Positions 16,794-25,970 of a stretch of DNA of 38,393 nucleotides are shown here, piece by piece. The notes under the pieces were generated by a model. That model did not search any database and was not told the origin of the DNA. It saw only the letters and a list, made by a program, of their open reading frames with translations. The DNA comes from CAYQTO01 sp964420455 (GTDB lineage: Bacteria > Sumerlaeota > Sumerlaeia > SLMS01): NCBI GenBank assembly GCA_964420455.1, contig CAYQTO010000014.1, forward strand, positions 1 to 38,393, read 5' to 3'. The translations under genes and the position numbers were made by a program. Positions within the stretch are counted from its first letter, which is position 1. Each line of letters starts with the position of its first letter.

Positions 16794-18980
16794 ATGGCTT
16801 CTGCCCAGACCGACCGTATCGTCCGGATCCTTGGCGAGATGTCGCTCGAGGAGAAGCTGGCCCAACTCGGCGCCTACATGTTCTTCGACACCTTCTGGCA
16901 TAAGCATGACACGTTCGACCTGGACGAGCGGCTGAAGTTCATCCAGTCGGTGACGCCGGAGGAAATGATCCCGGCGGAGGGGCTCGGGTTTATCTCGACG
17001 CAGCTGCGGGACTGCCCGGCGCGGATGGCGGCGGAACTCGCCAACCGCAACCAGGCGTTTATCCGCGAGCACACGCGCCATGGGGTCCCGGTCATTGTGC
17101 ATGACGAGGGGGTCCATGGGCTGATCGGCAACGGGGCGACGGTCTTTCCGTCGGCGCTGGGGCTTGCGGCGACCTGGAATCCGGGGCTGGTGGAGCGGGC
17201 CGCCACGGCGATTGGGCGGGAGGCCCGCACGCGGGGCATCCGCCAGTTGCTAAGCCCGACGCTGAACCTCGGCCGCGACCCCCGCTGCGGCCGGACCGAG
17301 GAAACATACGGCGAGGATCCGCTGCTGGCCGGGCGCATGGGGGCGGCCTTCGTCCGCGGCGTCCAGTCGAACGGTGTCGTCTGCACGCCCAAGCACTTCG
17401 TTGGGAACTTCGAGGGGGATGGCGGTCGCGACAGCTTTGCCGTCCACTTTTCCGAGCGCTTCCTGCGCGAGATCCTGCTGCCGCCGTTCGAGGCATGCGT
17501 GCGCGAGGCCGGGGCGTTGTCGCTCATGACCGCCTACAACACGCTCGACGGCGAGCCCTGCACCTCGAGCCGGTGGCTCCTGACCGACGTGCTCCGCGAC
17601 GAGTGGGGGTTCGAGGGCTATGTGGTGACGGACTATCATTCGCTGGCGCACTTGTTCGAGCTGCACAAGACGGCGGCGAACGCAGGCGAGGCGGCGCGGC
17701 TGGCGATCGAGGCGGGAACCGAGGTGGAACTGCCGCGGACGAATTGCGTGGGCGAGCTACTCGCGGAGGAGGTGCGCGCGGGGCGGGTGACCATGGAGGT
17801 GGTCGACCGCGCCGTGGGGCGGGTGCTGGCGGTGAAGGAGCGGATCGGCCTGCTCGACGATCCGATGGCGGACCCGGACGAGGCGGAGCGCGTTTCGAAC
17901 TGTCCGGAGCACCGGGCGCTCGCCCGCGAGGCCGCGCGCCAAAGCGTCGTCCTCCTCAAGAACGAGAACGCGCTTCTTCCCCTCCGGCCGGACATCCAGA
18001 CGCTCGCGGTGATCGGCCCGAACGCGGATTCGATCGAACTGGGCGACTACAGCTGGGACCTCTTTACGAAGAAGCACGTGGTGACGCCGCTGGAGGGCAT
18101 CCTGAAGGCGCTGCCGTCGTCGACGACGATCCGCTACGCGAAGGGTTGCGACCTGACGGGGAGCAACCGCGAGGGGCTGGAGCCGGCGGTGGAGGCCGCC
18201 GCGGGGAGCGAGGCGGCGGTGGTGTTTGTGGGGAGTTCGGTGAAGCTCGCGGGCGAGGCCCGCGACCGCACGGAGCTCGACCTGCCGGGACTGCAGGAGG
18301 AGCTGATTCACCGTGTTGTCAGCACCGGCACCCCCACCGTGGTGGTGATCGTCACGGGGGGCGTGCACACGATGCGGAACTGGGTGGGCGAGGTCGACGC
18401 GATCCTCCATGCCTGGTACGCGGGCGAGGAGGGAGGCAGTGCGCTGGCGGAGCTGTTGTTTGGGGTGGCCAGCCCATCCGGCCGGCTGCCGATCACGATC
18501 CCGCGCTCCGTCGGCCAGTGTCCCGTGTATTACAACCACCGGCCGTCGGGCCGGGGGCACACGTATACACAACTCGGCCAGGATGGCGGGGTGCTGTTTC
18601 CCTTCGGCCACGGGCTTGCCTATACGTCCTTCGAGTACGCCAACCTGCGGATTTCGCCAGAGGCGATCGGTACCGATGGCACGGTGGAGGTTACCTTCGA
18701 CTTGAGGAACGCGGGGCGACGCGTGGGGACCGAGGTCGCCCAGCTGTACTTGAGGGACGAGGTGTCGTCGGTGGCGCGGCCGCTGATGGAGCTGGTGGGT
18801 TTCGAGCGGGTGATGCTCGAGCCGGACGAGGTGCGGACCCTGCGGTTCGAACTCGGCCCGCGGGAACTGGCGCTGCTCGACCGCGAGCTGCGGCGCGTGG
18901 TCGAGCCGGGTTCCTTTCGCGTCATGGTCGGGGCCTCGTCGGCTGACATACGGCTCGAGGCAACGTTCTCCGTCGGCTGA
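16794..18980 (+). CDS. Glycoside hydrolase family 3 (beta-glucosidase/xylosidase-like)
   Basis: A 728-aa retaining exo-glycosidase. The N-terminal barrel has 'PVIVHDEGVHGL', 'GRDPRCGRTEETYGEDP', 'PKHFVGN' (Lys200-His201) and 'GYVVTDYHSL', where Asp280 is the expected nucleophile. The alpha/beta sandwich follows ('SVVLLKNENALLPL', 'DLPGLQEELI', 'AWYAGEEGG'), then a fibronectin-III-like domain at about 640-725 ('VTFDLRNAGRRVGTEVAQLY'). There is no signal peptide, so it would act on imported oligosaccharides. Exact specificity (glucosidase, xylosidase, other) cannot be read from sequence. TGGAGG precedes the ATG at 16794. It converges with the GH172-GH38 operon, with only 13 bp between stops. 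Confidence 0.92.
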   Translation: MASAQTDRIVRILGEMSLEEKLAQLGAYMFFDTFWHKHDTFDLDERLKFIQSVTPEEMIPAEGLGFISTQLRDCPARMAAELANRNQAFIREHTRHGVPVIVHDEGVHGLIGNGATVFPSALGLAATWNPGLVERAATAIGREARTRGIRQLLSPTLNLGRDPRCGRTEETYGEDPLLAGRMGAAFVRGVQSNGVVCTPKHFVGNFEGDGGRDSFAVHFSERFLREILLPPFEACVREAGALSLMTAYNTLDGEPCTSSRWLLTDVLRDEWGFEGYVVTDYHSLAHLFELHKTAANAGEAARLAIEAGTEVELPRTNCVGELLAEEVRAGRVTMEVVDRAVGRVLAVKERIGLLDDPMADPDEAERVSNCPEHRALAREAARQSVVLLKNENALLPLRPDIQTLAVIGPNADSIELGDYSWDLFTKKHVVTPLEGILKALPSSTTIRYAKGCDLTGSNREGLEPAVEAAAGSEAAVVFVGSSVKLAGEARDRTELDLPGLQEELIHRVVSTGTPTVVVIVTGGVHTMRNWVGEVDAILHAWYAGEEGGSALAELLFGVASPSGRLPITIPRSVGQCPVYYNHRPSGRGHTYTQLGQDGGVLFPFGHGLAYTSFEYANLRISPEAIGTDGTVEVTFDLRNAGRRVGTEVAQLYLRDEVSSVARPLMELVGFERVMLEPDEVRTLRFELGPRELALLDRELRRVVEPGSFRVMVGASSADIRLEATFSVG

Positions 18981-18993
18981 CCGGCGCCGGGGA

Positions 18994-20091
18994 TCAAACG
19001 ATCTCGAGCTGGTCCGGGGCGGGGAGTGCGGGAAACGGCGCGTGGGGCTCCGTCTGGTACCACAGGGCGACGCTGGCGATGTCGTCCTGGAGGGCGAGGT
19101 AGCGCGCGCGGCCGCCGCGGGGCTCGCGCCAGCCCAGCGCCTGGATGGTCACCCGCAGGTCCTGCTCGAACCGAATCGGGTCCATGATGTGCCAGCGGTA
19201 CATGCCAAACCGCCCGCCAAGGCGGTCCTGGCCGTTTCCACCGGCGTGCTGGTGAAAACCGAGGTACGGCGTGCTGTAGGTCTTATAAACGCCGGCGGGT
19301 TGGTGAAAGCACCAGGCGCCGCCGAAGTAGTCCTCGGTCCCGGTTCCGCAGATCGTCGGAAACTCCTGGTCTCCGTCCATGTAGAACTTGATCTCGCCCT
19401 CGCCCCACCAGCCGTTGTTGTGGGTTCCCCAGCCGATATACGTGCCGACGTAGTGGCCCTCGCCGCGGACGCCGTCGAGGAGCGTGTGGACTTCCCTGTA
19501 GGGGAGCGGGTTGCTCCGGCGGAACTGGGCGTGGAGGTACGCGGCGTTTTCCGGAATCTCCTGGAGCGAGTAGGACACCTGATAGTACAGCGCGCCGACC
19601 TCGTCGGGCGTGGTGTTCTCGATCGTGATGCGGGCCGACCGGCGGAAGGGCATCGGCCAGTAGGAGTTCAGCCCGCCGGAGGGATTCACGGCGATCGGCA
19701 GGCTGTTGACAAGGGAGTGCTCGTTCCACCCCATGCAGAAGAAGTCGCCGAGCGGTGTCTCGACGGAAGGAGTCTCCTCACCGTCCCAGTAGATGCGCAG
19801 GACCAGCTTGCGCCAGTTCATGTGGTGGGTGGTGACCCAAATGTGCTGGATCACGCCGGGCCCATCGATGGCGGGCATCTCGAACAGTTGGTTGGGCTGG
19901 ACGACGATGCAGGGGGCGATCTTCCACCCGCGTCCGAGGTCCTGCGCCGGTCCCGCTCCGGGGCCCTCGGTGGCCATGCCCCCGTGCCCTTTCCCGCCCT
20001 TCACGTTTTCTGCGCTGATCGATCGGGTCTTTGCCTTGGAGACGAGCGGGATCATGCCGAGGTTCATGCCGAAGCCGTTGAACGGGTCCAT
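18994..20091 (-). CDS. GH172-type (DUF2961) glycosidase
   Basis: A 365-aa protein of the DUF2961 family, now GH172, whose studied members act on alpha-D-fructofuranosyl or D-arabinofuranosyl linkages. Recognisable segments are 'GPGVIQHIWVT', 'NPSGGLNSYWPMPF', 'GEGEIKFYMDGD' and 'GTGTEDYFGGAW'. Family knowledge puts the two catalytic Glu residues in the last two segments, here Glu231 or Glu233, and Glu253. No signal peptide is present. The start at 20091 follows AGGAG; an upstream in-frame ATG would overlap GH38 with low-complexity residues and is rejected. It is second in a minus-strand operon, 23 bp after the GH38 stop. With a mannosidase beside it, a mixed mannose/arabinose- or fructose-containing glycan is a plausible substrate. 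Confidence 0.88.
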   Translation of the reverse strand: MDPFNGFGMNLGMIPLVSKAKTRSISAENVKGGKGHGGMATEGPGAGPAQDLGRGWKIAPCIVVQPNQLFEMPAIDGPGVIQHIWVTTHHMNWRKLVLRIYWDGEETPSVETPLGDFFCMGWNEHSLVNSLPIAVNPSGGLNSYWPMPFRRSARITIENTTPDEVGALYYQVSYSLQEIPENAAYLHAQFRRSNPLPYREVHTLLDGVRGEGHYVGTYIGWGTHNNGWWGEGEIKFYMDGDQEFPTICGTGTEDYFGGAWCFHQPAGVYKTYSTPYLGFHQHAGGNGQDRLGGRFGMYRWHIMDPIRFEQDLRVTIQALGWREPRGGRARYLALQDDIASVALWYQTEPHAPFPALPAPDQLEIV

Positions 20092-20114
20092 GGGGGATGC
20101 TCCTGGGGTGGTGG

Positions 20115-22823
20115 TCAGGCGATGCTGAGGGTGAGGATCTGCTTGGCGGCAAGGCGGAGCGCAAGGCGTCCGTTTTCGATGGGGAGGGGATCGCCGGTGG
20201 GGCGGCTGCGGAGGTCCACGGGCGTCGCGGCGCACGCGTTGCCGGCGAGTGAGCCGAGCGCCAGGCCGACCTCGATGGTCCATTCCTCCGGGTTGAAAAG
20301 GCGAACCTCGACGGTATCGCCGACGCGGCGGACGCTGGTGAGGACGGCGCCGCCTTCGAGGGTGAGCAGGCCCGCGCGCGAGGGGAGCGAGGCCCCGTTG
20401 CGGCGATACTCCCGCTGGTCGTGGTCGCGTTGCTGGACGACGCGGAGTCCGGCGGCAAGGAGGGCGGACTCGCGAAAGAGTTCGGCGCGGGGCACGCCCC
20501 CGTCGAGGGGGCGAATGGCGTAGCGGAACCGGTGCTCGCCGAGGAGCTGGCCGTTGGGCTCGCCGTCGGTGAGCACGGTGCGGCGGGTGCAGCGCAGCAG
20601 CGTGAGCGAGATGGGCCGGTCCGCCTGGTCGCGCACGCAGCTCTCCTTGAGCCCGTCGGCGAGCACCGCAAGCCCGCGGCCTCCGGAGGCGACGGCGATC
20701 CAGCTCTGTTGGGGCCGGGTCTCCACCTCCAACTCGTGATACTCGTGGTTGTCCGCGCGGAGGGCGACATTGCGTTCGACCACGTCGAAGGCCTGGTCGG
20801 TCAGGAAGGTCCCGGCGTCGACGCCGGAGGAGAACTGGACGCGCAGGCGGTGATCTTTGGCGGTGTTGTCGACCCGGGTTTCGACGTCGAGTTGTGTGGC
20901 CCCGGCGCGAAGGCGGACCACGGTGTCGAGGAGCAGTTCGCGGCGGTCCTCGCCCCGGCGCATGGACGAGAAATCGAACGCGGCCGGCACGGCCATGCGA
21001 TGGCGGATGCGGAAGGCCGCGGCGAAGGGGCCGTTCTCCACGAGGCCGATTTCCGCGGGCGTGCCCACGCTCGAGTAGGACTCGTCGTTGATGGCCATGC
21101 CATGAAACCAGCCGTCGCCGATGTCGGCGGCGTCCTCGAAGACGAGGAGATCTGTATAGATGTTGCCGGTGCGCTTGTCCGTGAGGGTCAGCGTGCCGTT
21201 GGACTCAACCCGGGCGTGAAGATGCTCGTTCTCGAGCGTCCGCTGGGATGTGGCGATTCCGGTATCCTGGGGGTGGCGTGTCGGGACGCGGTCGCTTCCC
21301 GGACGAATGACAAGGGTCGCGTAGCCCATGGCGGGAACCGAAAGGGGCAGGGTGACGGCGACCTCGGTCACGTGATAGGCGTCCGGGAATTGGGTGTCGC
21401 GAATGCGGGTGCGGACGCGGTGGGCGGACTGGCCGTCGCGCTGGTAGGGGACCTCGCGACCTTCCGGTGTATAGACGCGGAAGGCAGGCTTCTTCTCGAA
21501 GCCGAAGAATTCCTGGAAAACCGGGTAATCCTCGGGGATGTCGAGGACAAGGCGGACGGGGCCGTCGAGCTCGACGGTTGCAGGATTATAGACGACGATG
21601 CGGACTTCCCCGGGCGCGATGTCGCCCTCCACTTCTGCGGCAAGGCGCCGGGTTGCCTGGAGTGTCAGCCGATCGGCGATCTGTTCGCATTGGCTGAAGC
21701 GGAACTTCATGTCCTCGTGGACGCGATCGACGCTGCATCCACAGATCGAGTCGTGGGGATGGTTGCGGACGAGGTGCTTCCAGGCGGCGCGGAGAAAGCC
21801 GTCGTCGGATGGGTCACCAAGGAGCGACTGGGCGAGGACCGAGAAGGGCTCGGCCCATGCCGTCAGCAGGGTCTCGCACCGATGGTTCCACTGCTTGATC
21901 CAGACGCGGCTGGAAAGGACGCCGTGAATCTGGTGGGGAGCCTTGCCAGGGATCTTTCCGGGCTCGCGGAGCTCGCCGTTGCGGCGCTCGGTCACGCGGT
22001 CGCGCTCCGCCAGCATGGCATCCGTATAGTCGTCGAGGGACCCGTGCGTGAGGGTGATGCCCTCCCGGTCGGACCCAAGGCGCGCGCTGATCGCCGTATA
22101 GACGGTACGGTCCCATTCCTGGTGGTCCCCCCCGTCGAAGGCGAGGACCGGCGAGACAACGGTGTGCTCCGCCTCGTTGCGGAGGTAGGTTTCGAGCGAT
22201 TGGGGGATGGTGGACGCGTCGGGCGCGTGGCCGGACTTGCCCGCGCCGCGGACCTTGAAGGCAAAGTCGCTATAACCCTCGTTCGCGAAGCAGTAGGCAA
22301 GCACCTCGGAACCGTCCGCCCCGGTCCAGAGGAAATGGCGGGTGTTGTCGATGTTGATGCCGCGCCAGAGGTAGGCGGACTCGATGCCGAAGCCGCGGAA
22401 GATCTGGGGGAGCTGGCTGATGTGGCCGAAGAGGTCGCAGACGAATCCCGAATGGGACGGCTCGGCACCGTGCTTTGCGGGGATGTCGTGGCCAAAGCGC
22501 AGGTTTCGCACGAGGGACTCGCCGGAGACGATGAACTCGTCCGGAAGGATGTACCAGGGGCCGGCGAGGAGGCGGCCGTCTCGCAACAGGCCGAGCACCT
22601 CGTCGCGGCGCTCCGGCCGGATTTCGAGGTAGTCCTCGATGAGGATTGCCTGGCCATCCATGGTGAAGGGGCCCTTGAGCTCGCCCGTGCGATAGCCCTC
22701 GAGGACGCGGTCGAGGAGTTGCACGAGGCGAAAGCGATAGAACTGGAAGGGCTCGTACCACTCGCGGTCCCAGTGGGTGCTGAGGACGTAGTAGGCGGTG
22801 CGGGTGGAGGCGGCGGTACTCAT
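20115..22823 (-). CDS. GH38 alpha-mannosidase
   Basis: A 902-aa zinc-dependent retaining alpha-mannosidase. 'THWDREWY' supplies the zinc ligands His17 and Asp19. 'MDGQ' and 'AGPWYILPDEF' line the active site, and 'CDLFGHISQLPQI' has the nucleophile Asp130. 'NHPHDSICGCS' near residue 350 carries a further zinc His. The rest is the three-helix bundle and beta-sandwich region typical of the family. No signal peptide is present, so it probably trims imported manno-oligosaccharides in the cytoplasm. The ATG at 22823 is preceded by GGAGA. It leads a two-gene operon with GH172. An operator-like word lies about 63 bp upstream, shared with the divergent secreted glycosidase. Confidence 0.94.
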   Translation of the reverse strand: MSTAASTRTAYYVLSTHWDREWYEPFQFYRFRLVQLLDRVLEGYRTGELKGPFTMDGQAILIEDYLEIRPERRDEVLGLLRDGRLLAGPWYILPDEFIVSGESLVRNLRFGHDIPAKHGAEPSHSGFVCDLFGHISQLPQIFRGFGIESAYLWRGINIDNTRHFLWTGADGSEVLAYCFANEGYSDFAFKVRGAGKSGHAPDASTIPQSLETYLRNEAEHTVVSPVLAFDGGDHQEWDRTVYTAISARLGSDREGITLTHGSLDDYTDAMLAERDRVTERRNGELREPGKIPGKAPHQIHGVLSSRVWIKQWNHRCETLLTAWAEPFSVLAQSLLGDPSDDGFLRAAWKHLVRNHPHDSICGCSVDRVHEDMKFRFSQCEQIADRLTLQATRRLAAEVEGDIAPGEVRIVVYNPATVELDGPVRLVLDIPEDYPVFQEFFGFEKKPAFRVYTPEGREVPYQRDGQSAHRVRTRIRDTQFPDAYHVTEVAVTLPLSVPAMGYATLVIRPGSDRVPTRHPQDTGIATSQRTLENEHLHARVESNGTLTLTDKRTGNIYTDLLVFEDAADIGDGWFHGMAINDESYSSVGTPAEIGLVENGPFAAAFRIRHRMAVPAAFDFSSMRRGEDRRELLLDTVVRLRAGATQLDVETRVDNTAKDHRLRVQFSSGVDAGTFLTDQAFDVVERNVALRADNHEYHELEVETRPQQSWIAVASGGRGLAVLADGLKESCVRDQADRPISLTLLRCTRRTVLTDGEPNGQLLGEHRFRYAIRPLDGGVPRAELFRESALLAAGLRVVQQRDHDQREYRRNGASLPSRAGLLTLEGGAVLTSVRRVGDTVEVRLFNPEEWTIEVGLALGSLAGNACAATPVDLRSRPTGDPLPIENGRLALRLAAKQILTLSIA

Positions 22824-22885
22824 GTGGAGGGGTCTCCGGGGGTGCGTTGGGGTGGTGCGGCGACCTTGCGCGGAGGGCGCCTTGG

Positions 22886-22899
22886 TGCAAGCGGTTTCA
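22886..22899. promoter_or_regulatory. LacI-family operator-like site 3 (TGCAAGCGGTTTCA)
   Basis: Half-site TGCAAGC is identical to sites 1 and 2; the other half is degenerate (reverse complement TGAAACC). The centre is CpG. It is in the short divergent region between GH38 (start 22823) and the secreted glycosidase (start 22974), so one bound repressor could control both. Confidence 0.5.
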
Positions 22900-22973
22900 A
22901 TGGCGGCTTTTCAAGGGTTGCAACGTCCTGCCAGGTACCCCATCCTCGCTCCATGTTGATCGGGAGGAACTGC

Positions 22974-24692
22974 ATGATTTGCTTGGTCGAGCGTCTTGTG
23001 TTTTTGGGGTTGATGGTGGCCATGGCCACCGTGGCTCCCGCGCAGAAGCTTTCCCGTCCCGAGCTCAAATGCCTTACCGTGCCTATGTACTTTCCCGGCG
23101 CGGGCATCCTCTTCAACAACTTCGTCGCCGAGCAGACGGACTACCTGAACCCGGCGATGCTCCGGATGGAGTTCATCGGCGACCCGCCGGCGAACGCGAT
23201 CAACTACGCCGCCTACGATTACGTGATTGGGCAGGCGGGCGAGCGCGGCTTGGAGATCCTCGGACTCATCGATTACGCCTCCATCAACTGGTCCAACCGT
23301 TCCGAGTGGGCGACGCAGGACTTTCGTGACCGCTTCACCGCCCGCGTCGAGGAAATCGTGACCCGATACCACGACGCCCCTCATCCGATCCGCCACTGGG
23401 AAATCTGGAACGAGCCGGATATACAGGAGCCAACCTTCAACGTGCGCATCGATCCGCAGCCCTATGCGCTCCTGCTTATCCAATCCTACGAGGCGATCAA
23501 GGCGATCGACCCCGGGGCGACGGTGGTCCTCGGCGGCGTCTCACCCAAGGGGCTCTATTATGAGGAGAACTATCTCGACGACCTCTACAGAACGACCGCG
23601 ATGCAGGACTACTACACGACAAACGGCCACTATCCCTTCGATGTGGTGGCGGTGCATCCCTACCCGGAGATTTTCAGCAACCCCAACCCGATGCTGGGCG
23701 TCGTGCTCAACAACCTCGTCAAGGCGGTGATGAACGACCACGGCGACGCGGAAAAGAAGGTGTGGCTGACGGAGATGGGCTGGAGCAGCTTCTTCGTCTC
23801 GGAGGCCCAACAGGCGCAGTATCTGCGCGATTCGTTCTTCCTCGTCGAGAATCTGACAGACCCGGAAAATCCGGAACTCGGCCCCTACGTGGAGCGCTAC
23901 TTCTGGTTCCAGTTTGTTGACTTCAGCGAGGTCGACCTCTGGGGATTGTATACACAAGGCTACACGCGGGAAAAGCCCGCCTACGAAGCGTTTCTGAACC
24001 TGACGGACACGGGGCCGCCCCCGGAGATCGAACCGGTCGACCCCGGCGAGAACCCGCCCCTGTGGGACGAGGTCGACGACGATGCCCTGCCCGTCCAGGT
24101 CTCCGGTGCCGACCTGCTCGAGGGGCGCCTGCCCGAGGCCACCCTTGCCGGAGGCTTCCATCCCGAGAATGTTGGCGGCCTCGACCTCCTCACCAACGGG
24201 GTCTTCGACGGAAACGGCCTCTCGCTGATCCTCCAGGACTACGGGTTTCCCGCCCTGCATATACGCTATCGGTTCGATGTCCCGATGGCGATCAGCGAGG
24301 CGCGGTTCTTCGCCGGCCACTTTGGAAGCAGCGGCAACCGGGCGTTCCAGACCCACGCAATCCGGGTGAATGGCCAGGACGTACCGGGCCTCCTGACCAC
24401 GGGCAACTTTGGCCAGACCACCGGTGGCGACACCGCCGTCTCCCTGGTTCGCTGGCTTCCCGGCGGGGGTGCCGAGCATGTCGCTCGAAACGTCGAAACG
24501 ATCGAATTCCTGATGTATTGCGCGTCGTCGCTCGACCTCGACTACCGCGACCCGTTTTCACCGCTGATCGATCCTGGTCTCGACACCGACGGCACGGACC
24601 GCGCCTACGTTGCGCCGATCATGAAGGAGATCGACCTTTTCGGCGTGGCCGAGAGCACCCTCGCGACCTCCACTGAGTGGTCCCTGTATTGA
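22974..24692 (+). CDS. Secreted clan GH-A glycoside hydrolase
   Basis: A 572-aa exported glycosidase. The signal peptide is about residues 1-24 ('FLGLMVAMATVAPAQ'). The TIM barrel (about 30-340) has 'RHWEIWNEPD', with acid/base Glu147, and 'KVWLTEMGWSS', with nucleophile Glu267, as in GH39, GH5 and related families. After a Pro-rich linker ('TGPPPEIEPVDPGENPP') comes a beta-rich C-terminal domain, probably for binding. GGGAGGA lies 6 nt before the ATG at 22974, so I prefer it to the in-frame ATG at 22953. The substrate is unknown. It is divergent from the GH38-GH172 operon with an operator-like word between them, suggesting co-control of extracellular and cytoplasmic steps. Confidence 0.83.
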   Translation: MICLVERLVFLGLMVAMATVAPAQKLSRPELKCLTVPMYFPGAGILFNNFVAEQTDYLNPAMLRMEFIGDPPANAINYAAYDYVIGQAGERGLEILGLIDYASINWSNRSEWATQDFRDRFTARVEEIVTRYHDAPHPIRHWEIWNEPDIQEPTFNVRIDPQPYALLLIQSYEAIKAIDPGATVVLGGVSPKGLYYEENYLDDLYRTTAMQDYYTTNGHYPFDVVAVHPYPEIFSNPNPMLGVVLNNLVKAVMNDHGDAEKKVWLTEMGWSSFFVSEAQQAQYLRDSFFLVENLTDPENPELGPYVERYFWFQFVDFSEVDLWGLYTQGYTREKPAYEAFLNLTDTGPPPEIEPVDPGENPPLWDEVDDDALPVQVSGADLLEGRLPEATLAGGFHPENVGGLDLLTNGVFDGNGLSLILQDYGFPALHIRYRFDVPMAISEARFFAGHFGSSGNRAFQTHAIRVNGQDVPGLLTTGNFGQTTGGDTAVSLVRWLPGGGAEHVARNVETIEFLMYCASSLDLDYRDPFSPLIDPGLDTDGTDRAYVAPIMKEIDLFGVAESTLATSTEWSLY

Positions 24693-24734
24693 CGTCCGGC
24701 GATCTGCCGAGGGGGGCGTTTTTCCTCGACAACC

Positions 24735-24748
24735 TGTAAGCGATTTCC
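24735..24748. promoter_or_regulatory. LacI-family operator-like site 4 (TGTAAGCGATTTCC)
   Basis: The core TAAGCGATT with central CpG matches site 2 at most inner positions, while the outer bases are degenerate. It is 50 bp upstream of the pfkB-type gene, the first gene of a four-gene operon. Confidence 0.42.
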
Positions 24749-24797
24749 CGACGGTCCAACACCATCGTTTCCTTCCCCGCGGATTGCCAGGTCCCTC

Positions 24798-25937
24798 ATG
24801 ATCGTGGTTGCCGGACATATCTGCCTCGACATCATTCCCTCGCTGTCATCGACGGCGCCGTCACTTGGCGAATTGATGCAGCCGGGGAAGCTCCTCGAGG
24901 CCGGACCCGTCACCCTTTCCACCGGTGGGGCTGTTGCCAACACCGGCCTTGGTCTACACAAGCTTGGCTATCCAGTGCGGCTCATGGGCAAGGTGGGCGG
25001 CGACGCCTTCGGCGATGTCCTGCTTGCGTTGTTGAGGGCACACGGACCGGCGCTCGCCGACGGCATGATCCGGAGCGAGGCCGCGGGAACCAGCTACACG
25101 GTTGTGATCAGTCCGCCCGGGATCGACCGCGTCTTCATCCATCATCCCGGCGCAAACGATGACTTCGACGGCACGGAGATCGACGTCGCCGGGCTTTCCG
25201 GAGCCCACGTCTTCCATTTCGGCTACCCGCCGTTGATGCGGCGACTCTACAGCGACGACGGCTCGGCGTTGGCGGCGCTGCTACGCAAGGTACGTCCTGC
25301 GGTGACCTCGCTCGACATGGCCATGCCGGACCCGGGCGCGGAATCCGGCCGTGCCAACTGGCGCGCAATCCTCGCACGCGCACTCCCGGAAACGGATCTC
25401 TTTCTCCCAAGCCTCGACGAGCTTGCGTATATGCTCGGCCGAAAGGTGGATCCGCGGGATGCCTCGGCGGTCGGTGCGCTAGCGGACGAGGCGCTTGGGC
25501 TTGGCGCGGCGGTGGTTGCGCTCAAGCTCGGCGACCATGGGCTGTATCTGCGCACGAGCGGGGAGGCCGGGCGGCTGACGCCACTGGCCGATTCCTGTGG
25601 GTGTGACACCGCCGCGTGGGTTGGGCGCGAAATCTGGGCGCCATGCTACGAAACGGATGTTGTGGGCACCACGGGCGCCGGCGACGTGACGATCGCGGGG
25701 TTCCTCGGCGCTGTTTCGGAAGGACGGTCGCCGGAGGAATGCGCGAACCTGGCGACGGCCGCCGGCGCAAGCGCCTGCGAGGCCCCGGATGCCACCGGAG
25801 GCGTGCGGTCGCGCGCCGAGCTCGACCAGCGAAGACACAACGGATGGCGCAAGCGGCCCCTCCAACCGGACGGCAACCGCTGGCAGTGGGACGAGGCCCA
25901 CCAGCTTTGGCTTGGAAAATCGGCAGTGATGCCGTAA
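24798..25937 (+). CDS. PfkB-family carbohydrate kinase (fructokinase-like)
   Basis: A 379-aa sugar kinase of the ribokinase/PfkB family. 'STGGAVANTG' (41-50) is the substrate-binding Gly motif, 'MGKVGGDAFGD' follows, and 'TTGAGDVTIAGF' holds the catalytic GAGD at 293-296. The usual family length is about 310; the excess is a short insert near 265-285 and a C-terminal extension after about 340 ('NGWRKRPLQPDGNRWQWDEA'). The sugar is not fixed by motifs. With an adjacent isomerase able in principle to make fructose or xylulose, fructokinase activity is the best guess. It leads an operon with the isomerase (33 bp gap), the DUF4432 epimerase and the flavoprotein. Confidence 0.85.
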   Translation: MIVVAGHICLDIIPSLSSTAPSLGELMQPGKLLEAGPVTLSTGGAVANTGLGLHKLGYPVRLMGKVGGDAFGDVLLALLRAHGPALADGMIRSEAAGTSYTVVISPPGIDRVFIHHPGANDDFDGTEIDVAGLSGAHVFHFGYPPLMRRLYSDDGSALAALLRKVRPAVTSLDMAMPDPGAESGRANWRAILARALPETDLFLPSLDELAYMLGRKVDPRDASAVGALADEALGLGAAVVALKLGDHGLYLRTSGEAGRLTPLADSCGCDTAAWVGREIWAPCYETDVVGTTGAGDVTIAGFLGAVSEGRSPEECANLATAAGASACEAPDATGGVRSRAELDQRRHNGWRKRPLQPDGNRWQWDEAHQLWLGKSAVMP

Positions 25938-25970
25938 GCAGGCACTCAATCCGACACAGGAGCCCCCGAC

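Noticed and set aside
18981..18990. CCGGCGCCGG palindrome between the GH3 and GH172 stops
   Set aside because: Only 10 bp and very likely by chance at this GC content; no T tract.
18994..20283. Longer N-terminus for GH172
   Set aside because: The extra 64 residues are Arg/Pro-rich, overlap GH38 and lack a ribosome-binding site; ATG 20091 has AGGAG.
20421..22950. Long plus-strand open frame opposite GH38 that runs on into the secreted glycosidase
   Set aside because: Shadow of GH38. The real plus-strand gene starts at 22974 with a ribosome-binding site and signal peptide.
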